Below, one piece after another: positions 1-8,689 of a stretch of DNA of 64,000 bases; within the stretch, counting starts at the first letter, position 1; every line of letters starts with the position of its first letter. Origin of the DNA: Holophagales bacterium (GTDB taxonomy: Bacteria > Acidobacteriota > Thermoanaerobaculia > Multivoradales > JAGPDF01). The DNA lies in assembly GCA_016699405.1 (NCBI GenBank), contig CP064972.1, positions 3,131,501-3,195,500 on the forward strand, read 5' to 3'. Below the pieces are notes generated by a model. It had not been told where the DNA came from, searched no databases, and worked only from the letters and a program-made list of their open reading frames with translations. Both the position numbers and the translations under genes were made by a program.

Positions 1-49
1 TCGCCTCGCTGGAACATTGAAGTCGCTGGGGGTCGAAGGAGGGGGGGTC

Positions 50-1399
50 ATGAAGCGGAATCGGTGTCCGTACCTTGCCCATTCCACGCTGGCAATCATC
101 GCACTACTTGTCGTTGTCTGTACCGGCTGTGGCAACACGAAGAAGGTCCCGAGCAAGTTAGAACTCCTGGCCGACCCTTCCATTACCGCGCCGGGAAAAC
201 CCTTGGCGACGTCCGTGCGCGTTGACGTGTGCCTGGATGCAACTCCCTCTATGGCAGGCTTCGCAGTCGACCCGAGGAGTGAGTACTTGACACTTCTCGA
301 TGAGCTTGAGGGAGCCGTTCAGAATCGACTCCGCGACTCCACGGTGCGGTACTTCAAGTTCGGCGAGGCGATTCGCCAAGTGAGTCGAGACGAGTTTCGA
401 AGTGCCAAGGGGGCGGTGTTCTACAACGAACCCGGCATTTTCAAACAGACCAACATCGACCAGGTGTTTCTGAGAGAGGGCCCAAGGCCCGGCCCGCTGG
501 CCGCAAGCACCTTGGTCGGGCGGCCGGCGAGCACCGCTAGCGAAGCTGTGGCGATTGTCGTCACGGACCTCTTTCAACATGACAACGATGTGAACCTCGT
601 GGTTTCTCAGATCCGGAGGAACTGCCTCGAACTAGGGTGCAGCGTTGGACTTCTCCCCGTCATGAGCGAATTCGACGGGATGGTCTTTGATGCACGCGTT
701 CCGTCGTTCCCTTACAAGTCAACGCCGGGTAACCCAAGAACGCGGCGCCCCTTCTATCTTCTGTTCTTCGGCGAGCAGGACCGAATCGAGGAGTTGGTCG
801 AACTCCTCTCCGCAAGGCCTTACATCGACAGGAATAGGCTCCTGCTGGTCTCTCCGAAGATCGTGCGGCACTACTCAGTAGCTGTTAGCAAGGACCCGAC
901 TTCCAAAGACCTGAATCTTCGTCATGCGCCAGGCGCCGCCGACGAGTTCGAGTTCGCTTTGAGAAGAGGTGGAACTGGAGGGGTACTTCGCGTCGACTTT
1001 CAGTACGACCCGATCATGGCATCCCCAGTAGTCGACCCAACGGGCATCCAGATCGAGGTTCGTACCGGAGCAAGAGGGATGGCCGGTAAGCCGACTGAGG
1101 CACTGAAACTCCTCACCGCGACTGCCATTGGCAACAAGGTCTCGACGACTATCGCGCTCGATCTGCCCGGTCCTCCTGGGGAGTATGAGTTTCAATTGCT
1201 CTTCCGGGTCGGTGGTGCAGGTGCGTTTACGGCACCGAGTTGGGTTTCAGAGCTTTCGTCGGACAATCCAACACCAGCCGATGGCCCAGCCAAGACCCTA
1301 AACCTGAAGCGGTTGGTCGACGAGCTGATTGGGGCCAGTCTCGCGGTGCAGCCCCCTCCGCTCGCAAGAGCGTTCGTGACGGTCAAGAAACTCGGTTGA
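50..1399 (+). CDS. VWA-like lipoprotein, first visible gene of the accessory operon
   Basis: The protein has 449 residues. An upstream in-frame ATG at 17 exists, but the ATG at 50 is preceded at good spacing by AAGGAGG and begins a lipoprotein signal: basic N-terminus, hydrophobic stretch at residues 14-24, then a lipobox ending in Cys27. Residues about 58-75 read VDVCLDATPSM, a variant of the DxSxS metal-ion-dependent adhesion motif of von Willebrand A domains, and a later VVTDLF fits the second MIDAS loop. The C-terminal 170 residues look like a beta-rich domain. The gene opens a same-strand run and lies 11 bases before the next ORF. A surface or periplasmic adaptor role is inferred; the VWA call is by eye. 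Confidence 0.75.
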   Translation: MKRNRCPYLAHSTLAIIALLVVVCTGCGNTKKVPSKLELLADPSITAPGKPLATSVRVDVCLDATPSMAGFAVDPRSEYLTLLDELEGAVQNRLRDSTVRYFKFGEAIRQVSRDEFRSAKGAVFYNEPGIFKQTNIDQVFLREGPRPGPLAASTLVGRPASTASEAVAIVVTDLFQHDNDVNLVVSQIRRNCLELGCSVGLLPVMSEFDGMVFDARVPSFPYKSTPGNPRTRRPFYLLFFGEQDRIEELVELLSARPYIDRNRLLLVSPKIVRHYSVAVSKDPTSKDLNLRHAPGAADEFEFALRRGGTGGVLRVDFQYDPIMASPVVDPTGIQIEVRTGARGMAGKPTEALKLLTATAIGNKVSTTIALDLPGPPGEYEFQLLFRVGGAGAFTAPSWVSELSSDNPTPADGPAKTLNLKRLVDELIGASLAVQPPPLARAFVTVKKLG

Positions 1400-1410
1400 G
1401 GAGAGAAGAA

Positions 1411-1872
1411 ATGCGAACTTCCCCGGTGAACTACATCGTCGCACTCACACTCGCTGGAGTCCTCTGGGCCATTTGTGGCGTTCCGCTCGGGAACTACTTA
1501 GCCGACAGCATCTCGCTAGCCCAGGCAACCACGGTCGACTTCGTACGGGTATTCCGAGTGACTTTGGCGATTGCCGCATTGGTGGGGTTCGCCGGATGTG
1601 CTCACTGGTTCTTCTACGGGAGTCGCGAAAAAACGGCTGGTGATATGCCTGGAGCGCGCAGGACCTGGAACGTCTGGTTCTTCGTTGAGTTGATCGCGTG
1701 CGTTGGTGCTGTCGCCGGTGTGGTCCTGAGCTTTGCGGACGAGAGCTTCATCGCTCGCGACTATCTGCTCCTTGTCATCTCGTCATCCTTGCTGACCTGG
1801 GTACTATTCTGGGTTGCGTCGCTGCTCCTGTCGCCACGCGGGGTCATGTACTGCATGTTGGGTAGGCGCTGA
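1411..1872 (+). CDS. Four-helix integral membrane protein of the accessory operon
   Basis: The product has 153 residues. The open frame extends upstream to 1240, but that part only shadows the previous gene. The ATG at 1411 follows GAGGAGAG at good spacing and starts directly before the first hydrophobic helix. Four transmembrane segments are visible at roughly residues 8-28, 45-68, 86-108 and 120-142. The loop after helix 2 is basic and probably cytoplasmic. I recognise no family. Its position between a lipoprotein gene and a tubulin-like gene suggests a membrane anchor for the complex, which is inference from context only. Confidence 0.7.
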   Translation: MRTSPVNYIVALTLAGVLWAICGVPLGNYLADSISLAQATTVDFVRVFRVTLAIAALVGFAGCAHWFFYGSREKTAGDMPGARRTWNVWFFVELIACVGAVAGVVLSFADESFIARDYLLLVISSSLLTWVLFWVASLLLSPRGVMYCMLGRR

Positions 1873-1887
1873 GGGCGGGAGGGGGCG

Positions 1888-3453
1888 ATGGCACGCTACT
1901 ACTACATCGGCATCGGAGGTACGGGCGCTCGCGTTGCTGAAGCGCTTATCCACCTCTGCGCTGCTGGCCAAGGGCCGCGGGAGTTCTTCTTCTTCCTGGT
2001 TGACCCAGATCAAAACAACGGGAACCTAGCCAGAACGAAGAAGCTGCTCGACGAGTATCGGGATGTTCGCAAGCTCCTAGGTGGCGGTATCGATGGCCTG
2101 TTCGGAACAGAGATCTTGACGCCGCCTGACGCTACGAAGGTCGTGTGGAGCGTGCTTCCCAAGCACGATGCAACGCTGGCGGCCCACATCAAGTATCCAA
2201 TCCTCGAGCAGCAGAATCGCCCGTTGGCTCAACTCGCTGATGTGCTCTTCACCTCTCAGGAATTGGCCACGGAACTGAATGAGGGGTTCCGGGGGCACCC
2301 GTCGATCGGCGCAGCAGTAATGGCGCACCCCGCAGACGAGGAAGACCCCTGGCGGTCATTCTGGGACGATCTGTCGAAGGTTCCCGCACCAGGGGATGCG
2401 CGTGTGTTCCTCGCGGGATCGATATTTGGCGGCACAGGGGCGGCCGGGGTACCGACGTTTGGGTCGAGGAATCTCATCAAGTACCACGAAAAGGCGAGGC
2501 TCGGGGAGCAGAGTCGTGTAACGCTTGGTGGGTGTCTGGTTCTGCCCTACTTCACCTTCGACTCGAATGTGCCGGCGAGCCAGGCCGACAAGCTGTTCGT
2601 GACCTGGAAGGACTTTCCTCTTGCCACTCGAGCTGCGCTCGACTATTACGCTCTTCGTGATACCGAACTCGTCTTTGATGACCTTTACCTCTTGGGAGAC
2701 AAGTTGGCGCAGAGTGTCGGCGAGTTCGGCGCTGGCGCGAACAATCAGAACAATCGGCCCCACTATGTGGAGCTAGCCGCAGCGCTGGCGACCCTAGATT
2801 TCTGGGAGAACTCGAAGCCGATGCCAGCAGTGCGCAGCTTCTTCACTGCGGCCCGCAACGACGAGATCGTGACCTTCGAGTCCCTGCCGGTGACACGCCG
2901 CGAAGAAGCGCTTCGGGCGGAACAGGAGCGTTTCCGCTTCAACATGATCGGGATGACGCTTTTTGCGTACGCCGTCAGTACCTACGGCCTCGAGGTCACC
3001 GGACCATCGGACGCCGGGGCAACTTGGTACAAGGAGTGGTTCAAGATCGATCCCAAGCGCGAAGACCTAGAGCGGTTCGATCCGAAATCTTCCACTCAAA
3101 GAAAGAAGGTGGAGGCAGCCGCGGCCTTTGGAAAGAACTACTTGCGGTGGCTGGCCGGAATGTCGAGTGACGATCGGGTTCAGCTACTAGAGACCGGGGC
3201 GCTGCTCGATGAGCAGCTCTGGTCCGAGAAGCAGCCGCGACCACGTCAAGTTAACGAGCGAGGTGTTGGTCAGGTAGTGAGAGGAACCGATGGGGGAGAC
3301 TTCAACGGGTTCATTTCTGTCCTCAACTACCCAGATACCGCGCCCCAGCGGGGCGCTGACGCCGCGAATCGTCTCCTCTCTGGCTTCGTCACTGCATCGA
3401 GGCGCTTTGCTCAGGACAGGTTGAAAGTCCCCGGTCCGCAGGGAATGAGGTGA
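1888..3453 (+). CDS. Tubulin/FtsZ-superfamily protein (Tubulin_2-like)
   Basis: This 521-residue protein begins YYYIGIGGTGARVAEAL, a glycine-rich nucleotide-binding start, followed by a strand ending FFFLVDPDQNN, where Rossmann-type folds contact the nucleotide. At residues 181-187 it carries GGTGAAG, matching the GGGTG(S/T)G signature loop that binds GTP phosphates in tubulin and FtsZ. These two motifs in this order are what define the Tubulin_2 type. The remaining 330 residues are not recognisable by eye and I see no clear T7-loop motif, so GTP hydrolysis cannot be assumed. RBS GGGAGGGGG precedes the ATG. It sits 3 bases before the Hsp70-like giant gene. A filament-forming or membrane-remodelling role is inferred from family and neighbours. 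Confidence 0.8.
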   Translation: MARYYYIGIGGTGARVAEALIHLCAAGQGPREFFFFLVDPDQNNGNLARTKKLLDEYRDVRKLLGGGIDGLFGTEILTPPDATKVVWSVLPKHDATLAAHIKYPILEQQNRPLAQLADVLFTSQELATELNEGFRGHPSIGAAVMAHPADEEDPWRSFWDDLSKVPAPGDARVFLAGSIFGGTGAAGVPTFGSRNLIKYHEKARLGEQSRVTLGGCLVLPYFTFDSNVPASQADKLFVTWKDFPLATRAALDYYALRDTELVFDDLYLLGDKLAQSVGEFGAGANNQNNRPHYVELAAALATLDFWENSKPMPAVRSFFTAARNDEIVTFESLPVTRREEALRAEQERFRFNMIGMTLFAYAVSTYGLEVTGPSDAGATWYKEWFKIDPKREDLERFDPKSSTQRKKVEAAAAFGKNYLRWLAGMSSDDRVQLLETGALLDEQLWSEKQPRPRQVNERGVGQVVRGTDGGDFNGFISVLNYPDTAPQRGADAANRLLSGFVTASRRFAQDRLKVPGPQGMR

Positions 3454-3456
3454 GCG

Positions 3457-6400
3457 ATGACGACAAACATGCACCTGTACCTTCCTGCGCTTGATGAGAA
3501 AAAGGGTGTCAATGTTGCGAGCGTGGCCCGGGCTGCTCTGTGGAGCAACAACTCGGCAGGAGTGCTGAAGGCTATCAGCGCTGGGCTCCTGGTGAGCGAC
3601 GAGGCCAAGAGCCGAGGCCTAAGCTCAGTGCCAGACATCTGGGCGCGGCCGCTCACTTTTCAGGCGGCGCTGCGACGGGACTCCAAGCACCCGTTGCGAG
3701 CGGAGTTGATCCAAGAGTGGCGCGGGCTGCTCAGCCTGTTGGCTCTCTCCAAGCTACACAAGGAAGAAGTCGCCATCGTGCCGGTTCGGACGGACGACGG
3801 TCTGTTCAGTAAAGCGCTTCGTCGCCTCAGCCCAAGGCCGATTGAGTTAGAGCCGCGAAGACCCTATCGATGGGAGGACGTCTTTCTCATTTGCTATCGG
3901 CCGGCTCAGGCGCGCGAAAGGGAAATCCCCTTGGGTGCGTTGTCCCCGGCCACTCTCGTATATACGGGAGCTGGGTACGCGGAGCAGCTCCGCCAATACC
4001 CCTCGCTTTTTCATCGGGAGGGCGTCCTGAGGCCTCCGGATGGAGGCGAGGACAGGGAGTATCTGGCGAAGTGGGTTCGGGAATTGGAGCATCGCCTTAG
4101 GCCTCTTGCATCACAGGACGAAGCAATCGCGGACATCAACAGTCTCGTGAAGGCTTGGTTGGAGGATCTGGGGGGGGGGGCGAGCCTGTCGGCCACCCTT
4201 CCCGTGGAGGTCAGCCAGTATCACCTTGGTGCCGATACGGCGTTGGGTCTCCGAGATTATGGAATCTACAGAGAAGTTCTCCGGCCTTTGGAGGCCGGCG
4301 AAGACACCGGCGCTTCGCCATCCGACGTCCTTCTCCGTACTGGCCGAAACCGCACCAAGCACCCATTCATTGTGGTGATTTCGTCTCAGACTCTCGGCCG
4401 CGACGTCAAAGTGTGGCGCACCAAGCGATCAACCCATCTCGGCGCAGTGGCTGATCCCGAAGGAGCTATCGCTCGGCATTTCACCGCCGACAAGGGTAGC
4501 GTCATCGATCGAGAGGACCTTGGCGACGCCATTTGGATAAGGCCAGAGAAGTTCTTCCTGACAGATACACTCATTGCCGCCAAAGGCGGGGGAGCGTTTC
4601 TTCCGGAGTCGGAAGCCGCAGGCAACAAAGACGCAAAGTTCGTACTTCCGTTCAGGAAGGAGATACTCGACTTCTTTGCACCTCGAAGTCTGATCGAGGT
4701 GCTCCGGCCCGAATACAGCGCCACCGAAGCGGGAGTCGTGTTCTCCTTCCGACTTCCCGTTTGGGACGGCAAGGTGGCCGAATCCGTCGAGGTCCGGAAG
4801 TTGTACAAGTACAAGGCTCCGATGGAGGGAGAAGGGCGAATCAGAGAGGTGATGCCCCCAGTCCTGTATTTGTTCCCTCAGTACCTCGGGCCTGATTGGC
4901 GACGCTATTACCTCTTCCAGCACGGTTTGGCCGACCTAGTCGCCTCGCCGCTGGCAGGAGCGCCGTCGGTTCTTCTGGATGAGCGCGAGAGGGGGGAAAC
5001 GCGAACCGTTCAGATGATGGGCGATGATCCCTTCCCTGAAGCCGTCGATTTGGAGCTTCAGGACTCAGCTCAAGGCAGAGCTTCAGCAGGAGTAGTACTG
5101 CTATTGAGGACCGACGACGCGGCGAGCCAGCGCAGGGGAGGCCAGCTCCATGTCGGAATAGACTTTGGAACCTCTAACACGAACATCTACCGTCTTGATG
5201 CAGCTGATGGCGGCGCGATGGCCGAGCAATGGAGCTTCGATTTTCCGTCGCACCTTCGCTCACTAAGTACGGGGGGCGCAGCGGCCAGTGAAGTCCTCCT
5301 TAGAGAGTTCGTTCCAAACGAGAAGGTCGAACTCCCGATTGCGACGACCTTGCGACTCCTAAGCCTTGCGAGCCGTGACCATCTCTTCCTGGACTATTTC
5401 GCCTTCTTCCCTCGCAAAGATCCGCCGGAATTCCAACTACCGAACGAGGTCCACGGAGACATTAAGTGGAACGAGACGGATCGCAAGACGGACCTCTTTC
5501 TTGAGAGCATCCTGTTCCTGATCCTGCTCGAGGTCGCGAGGGAGCGCCCCAGTACCTGTCAACTCCTCTGCTCCTATCCGAAGGCCTTCTCGCCGCTGAT
5601 GATAGGTCTCTTCAGAGAGGATTGGTCGCGAGTCCGTCAGCGACTCCTCGAAGACCAGACTACGCGAGTCCTTAACGTGAAGCAGGGCGCAGCTGACGCG
5701 GGGAGGACCGAATTTCGGGACATTTCCTTCGGGATCGAGGGACAAGCCGCCGGCCACTTCTTCGCTAGCGACCGAATCATCGCCAATCGTTCAGACAGAG
5801 CGGAGATTCAGCTCGCTGCTCTTTGCCTCGACGTTGGAGGGGGGACAACCGACATCAGTCTGTGGTTCCGAAACAGGATCGCACTTGACGCTTCCATTAA
5901 ACTCGCCGGTCGTCAGGTGTCGGATTTGATTCAGAGAAACCACGCGCTGCGAGAATTGCTGTTCTCTCAAACTGCCGCTGTCGCTCTCGGCGAGAAGAAC
6001 CTCTCGTCGAGCAAGTTTGCAGCGCGACTTAATCTTGTGCTTCGGCAGAATGAGGCGCTCATCCGCGAAGGGCTGATCCGCCACGCCAATCGCCCGGAAG
6101 TCATGTGGCTCCGGCGCACTTTGGCCGTGGAGTTCGCAGCGATCGTTTTCTACTCGGCTTCGCTACTCGCAAGCACCGACGCAGCCCAGTCCTGTGGCGC
6201 GAAGGGAGAGCTCCTCCGTCAAATCGGTCGCGACAACCTGAAAATGCACTGGGGCGGAAACGCGGCCCGCCTGATCTCCTGGATAGATTTTGGTCGCTTC
6301 TCTGAGGAGGGCTCCGCGGCACAGCTTTTCAAGGCCATGCTAATCAATGCGCTCGACGACGCCGGGGCTATTCTCGATGAGGCCTTGCTATTCCAGAAGC

Positions 6401-6900
6401 AGTCGCCGCGGTACAAGAGCGAGGTCGCTGGAGGTCTAGTCGTGATGGACCAGTCGTCAGCGCGGCAGGAGCAGGGTCCGCGGCCTGCGACTCTCAGAGT
6501 TCCACCTGGTGGTAGCGGCGCTCAGTCGGCTGCGGGACTCGTGCTCGGCGAAGACTGTGAGGACCTGCATGGCGCGGTGTCGTGGTTTGAAGCCGTGTCG
6601 CCTGCCCGCTTCTTCCCAGAAGCAGGCGGGACGACCTTCCAGAACACCACCATGAGGCGATTCGATCGCTTTCTCGAGATTGTGAACTACTGTGGCGTGG
6701 CTTTGGGGCTATTTTCAGAGGACGCGAAGGTCACCCTAAGCCCATCTCAGAGAGCCCTCATTGAGGGTGAAATCCGAGGTGAGTTCATTATTGAGTCAGG
6801 GAAGCCACCTGCAAAGAGAGAGGTCGAGCCCGTCTTCATCTCGGAAGTCAAGACCTTGCTTCAGTTGCTCGGCGAGTCCTTCGAACAGACGGGACGTTGA
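3457..6900 (+). CDS. Large protein with C-terminal Hsp70/actin-type ATPase domain
   Basis: The 1147-residue product has two parts. Residues 1-560 match no family I recognise. From residue 565 an actin/Hsp70 ATPase fold starts: phosphate-1 motif GIDFGTSNTN (Asp569) and phosphate-2 motif CLDVGGGTTD (Asp792, glycines 794-796). No Hsp70 substrate-binding domain follows; the last 150 residues are unassigned. The gene is about twice normal DnaK length because of the N-terminal module, an unusual architecture. It starts 3 bases after the tubulin-like gene and is followed by a second Hsp70. An 11-G homopolymer at 4170-4180 falls inside the coding region, in frame as given. An ATP-driven partner of the tubulin-like protein is a reasonable guess, not shown by sequence. 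Confidence 0.8.
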   Translation: MTTNMHLYLPALDEKKGVNVASVARAALWSNNSAGVLKAISAGLLVSDEAKSRGLSSVPDIWARPLTFQAALRRDSKHPLRAELIQEWRGLLSLLALSKLHKEEVAIVPVRTDDGLFSKALRRLSPRPIELEPRRPYRWEDVFLICYRPAQAREREIPLGALSPATLVYTGAGYAEQLRQYPSLFHREGVLRPPDGGEDREYLAKWVRELEHRLRPLASQDEAIADINSLVKAWLEDLGGGASLSATLPVEVSQYHLGADTALGLRDYGIYREVLRPLEAGEDTGASPSDVLLRTGRNRTKHPFIVVISSQTLGRDVKVWRTKRSTHLGAVADPEGAIARHFTADKGSVIDREDLGDAIWIRPEKFFLTDTLIAAKGGGAFLPESEAAGNKDAKFVLPFRKEILDFFAPRSLIEVLRPEYSATEAGVVFSFRLPVWDGKVAESVEVRKLYKYKAPMEGEGRIREVMPPVLYLFPQYLGPDWRRYYLFQHGLADLVASPLAGAPSVLLDERERGETRTVQMMGDDPFPEAVDLELQDSAQGRASAGVVLLLRTDDAASQRRGGQLHVGIDFGTSNTNIYRLDAADGGAMAEQWSFDFPSHLRSLSTGGAAASEVLLREFVPNEKVELPIATTLRLLSLASRDHLFLDYFAFFPRKDPPEFQLPNEVHGDIKWNETDRKTDLFLESILFLILLEVARERPSTCQLLCSYPKAFSPLMIGLFREDWSRVRQRLLEDQTTRVLNVKQGAADAGRTEFRDISFGIEGQAAGHFFASDRIIANRSDRAEIQLAALCLDVGGGTTDISLWFRNRIALDASIKLAGRQVSDLIQRNHALRELLFSQTAAVALGEKNLSSSKFAARLNLVLRQNEALIREGLIRHANRPEVMWLRRTLAVEFAAIVFYSASLLASTDAAQSCGAKGELLRQIGRDNLKMHWGGNAARLISWIDFGRFSEEGSAAQLFKAMLINALDDAGAILDEALLFQKQSPRYKSEVAGGLVVMDQSSARQEQGPRPATLRVPPGGSGAQSAAGLVLGEDCEDLHGAVSWFEAVSPARFFPEAGGTTFQNTTMRRFDRFLEIVNYCGVALGLFSEDAKVTLSPSQRALIEGEIRGEFIIESGKPPAKREVEPVFISEVKTLLQLLGESFEQTGR

Positions 6901-6938
6901 TCTGAGGGGAAGTGGCGGGGAGCCCTGGAGCACGGAAC

Positions 6939-8507
6939 ATGCCTCTCGTTGGAATCGACCTCGGAACCACCTTCAGCTGCGTCGCGTGCGTGGGCGACGG
7001 CGGCGTTCCAACCGTCATAAGAGACGGCCAAGGCAATACGGAGGTCCCATCCGTGATCTCGTTTGACGGGCGAGATGCGTATGTTGGCTGCGCAGCTGTG
7101 GAGAGGAAAGGAGTTCTCCCGCATACCATTTTCGAGTTGTTCAAGCGCGACATTGGGAAGCCCCTCGACTCTGCACATGGAGGGGCGGCCCCTTATGAGG
7201 TTGGAGGCTTCAAGTTCGGCGCGGCGGGAATGTCGGCGATTCTCCTTCGGTACCTGAAGAAGCAGGCCATCAGGCACTTTCGCAAGACAGGAGAACTCGA
7301 TGAGACAGACGATCGGAAGGTTGCGCTTGACGCTGTGATTACTGTTCCTGCGTCTTTTGGGGACAAGGAGCGCAACGAAACGAAACTGGCTGGGGAGGCT
7401 GCAGGGTTTCGTGTAGTCGGGATGATCAACGAGCCGACTGCAGCAGCCCTCGCTTTTGGCCTGGGCAGGAAGGAGGAGCTGCGCATCCTCGTGTTCGACC
7501 TCGGTGGAGGGACATTCGATGCGACCCTCCTCCGGATGGCAAGTGGAGTTGCCACGGTTGAGGCGACTCGCGGAGACAACTCGCTCGGCGGGAAGGACTT
7601 CGATGATCTCATCGAGAGGTACCTAGCTGCTGCTGCCTTCCGCGCAACGGGAGTTCACGTTCCCGAGGAACGGGGGTTCGAGCTTCAGAGACACGCGAGG
7701 CGAGCGAAGCACGAACTAAGCGAATGCGAGCAGGTTGAAGTCGCCATGACGCACGGCGGAGAGGACTTGGTACTCACACTCCATCGCAAGTCTACTCACT
7801 CGTCTTTGAGAGTGCGGCCCTCGGGAGAGAATCATGAATTCTACTTCGAGGAGCGCTCAACGGATCTTCTTCATCGATGCCGAGCAATCTGCGAAACGCT
7901 CTTCGACGAGGTCAGCATCGAGACGAAGGCTGGTACTCGAAGGGTGAGATGGTCTGATATCGACGAGATTGTACTCGCAGGTGGTTCCTGTCGGATGCCC
8001 ATGATCGCGGAGATGATCGAGAGGGTCTCCGGGAAGAGGGTGCAGCGACACATTGAGGGATTCAGTTACGACACGGCAATCGCGGTTGGTGCTGCCCTGT
8101 ACGGAGTCCATCGCGAGGACGTCTCAGATGTCCTTTCACACGGAATGGGAGTCAAGGTTTTGGAGGACGGGAGACCCAGGGTCGACTGCCTCGTTGAGAG
8201 GGACACTCGAGTCCCGGTCACGGCCGAGCGCAGCTATCGGGCTCCCGCGGGCGCGGTATTGGAGGTATACGAGGGCGAATCGCGAGCGCCTGACGAGTGT
8301 GAGTTGCGCGGTCGCCTCGAGCTGAACAACCCGGAGGGACAGGTCCGAATCGAGATGGCATGGAGTTCGGACGGAATTCTAAGAGTGCTGGCCGACTTCC
8401 CGCCCCATGGCCGCCGGGAATTGGAGATTAAGAACGAGGACTTTCAGTTCGGGCGACGTCTCGCACTTCTAAGGGAGAGAGTTGCCTCCCTCACAGTCCA
8501 CGCATGA
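6939..8507 (+). CDS. Lidless Hsp70 (HscC-like DnaK paralogue)
   Basis: Reading from ATG 6939 gives 522 residues; a GTG at 6912 would add nine. I prefer the ATG because Hsp70s start just before the GIDLGTT motif, found here at residues 5-11, and GGAG lies eight bases upstream. Further nucleotide-binding motifs are INEPTAAALAFGL, VFDLGGGTFD and LAGGSCRMP. After about residue 375 there is a beta-sandwich substrate-binding part (LSHGMGVKV onwards), but the protein stops without the alpha-helical lid, as in HscC-type chaperones. No J-protein or nucleotide-exchange factor gene is nearby. It probably acts as a dedicated chaperone or ATP switch for this operon. Its stop overlaps the next ATG as ATGA. 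Confidence 0.88.
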   Translation: MPLVGIDLGTTFSCVACVGDGGVPTVIRDGQGNTEVPSVISFDGRDAYVGCAAVERKGVLPHTIFELFKRDIGKPLDSAHGGAAPYEVGGFKFGAAGMSAILLRYLKKQAIRHFRKTGELDETDDRKVALDAVITVPASFGDKERNETKLAGEAAGFRVVGMINEPTAAALAFGLGRKEELRILVFDLGGGTFDATLLRMASGVATVEATRGDNSLGGKDFDDLIERYLAAAAFRATGVHVPEERGFELQRHARRAKHELSECEQVEVAMTHGGEDLVLTLHRKSTHSSLRVRPSGENHEFYFEERSTDLLHRCRAICETLFDEVSIETKAGTRRVRWSDIDEIVLAGGSCRMPMIAEMIERVSGKRVQRHIEGFSYDTAIAVGAALYGVHREDVSDVLSHGMGVKVLEDGRPRVDCLVERDTRVPVTAERSYRAPAGAVLEVYEGESRAPDECELRGRLELNNPEGQVRIEMAWSSDGILRVLADFPPHGRRELEIKNEDFQFGRRLALLRERVASLTVHA

Positions 8508-8689
8508 ACTGGTTCGACCAAGTGTCGCAGCTTGTCATTGTTGCTGAGGCTGGTGCCTACCAAGGAGTTTGTCATCTCTTCTTTCTCTCCTCAGCGAGAG
8601 AACCTCACCGCAAGAGCATGGCCGAGGCCGGTCCCCGGGACCAAGAGGCTTTGTACTGTCGAGGGAGAAGAAACGGAGAGGCGAAGTGA
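8504..8689 (+). CDS. Small ORF translationally coupled on both sides
   Basis: This 61-codon frame starts with an ATG overlapping the Hsp70 stop (ATGA, 8504-8507) and ends with a TGA overlapping the GTG of the next gene (GTGA, 8686-8689). Such double coupling argues that the frame is translated. The peptide has a short hydrophobic N-terminal half and an Arg/Glu-rich tail, no recognisable domain and no lipobox. It may be a small subunit or simply a ribosome-delivery frame keeping the downstream gene translated. Confidence 0.45.
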   Translation: MNWFDQVSQLVIVAEAGAYQGVCHLFFLSSAREPHRKSMAEAGPRDQEALYCRGRRNGEAK

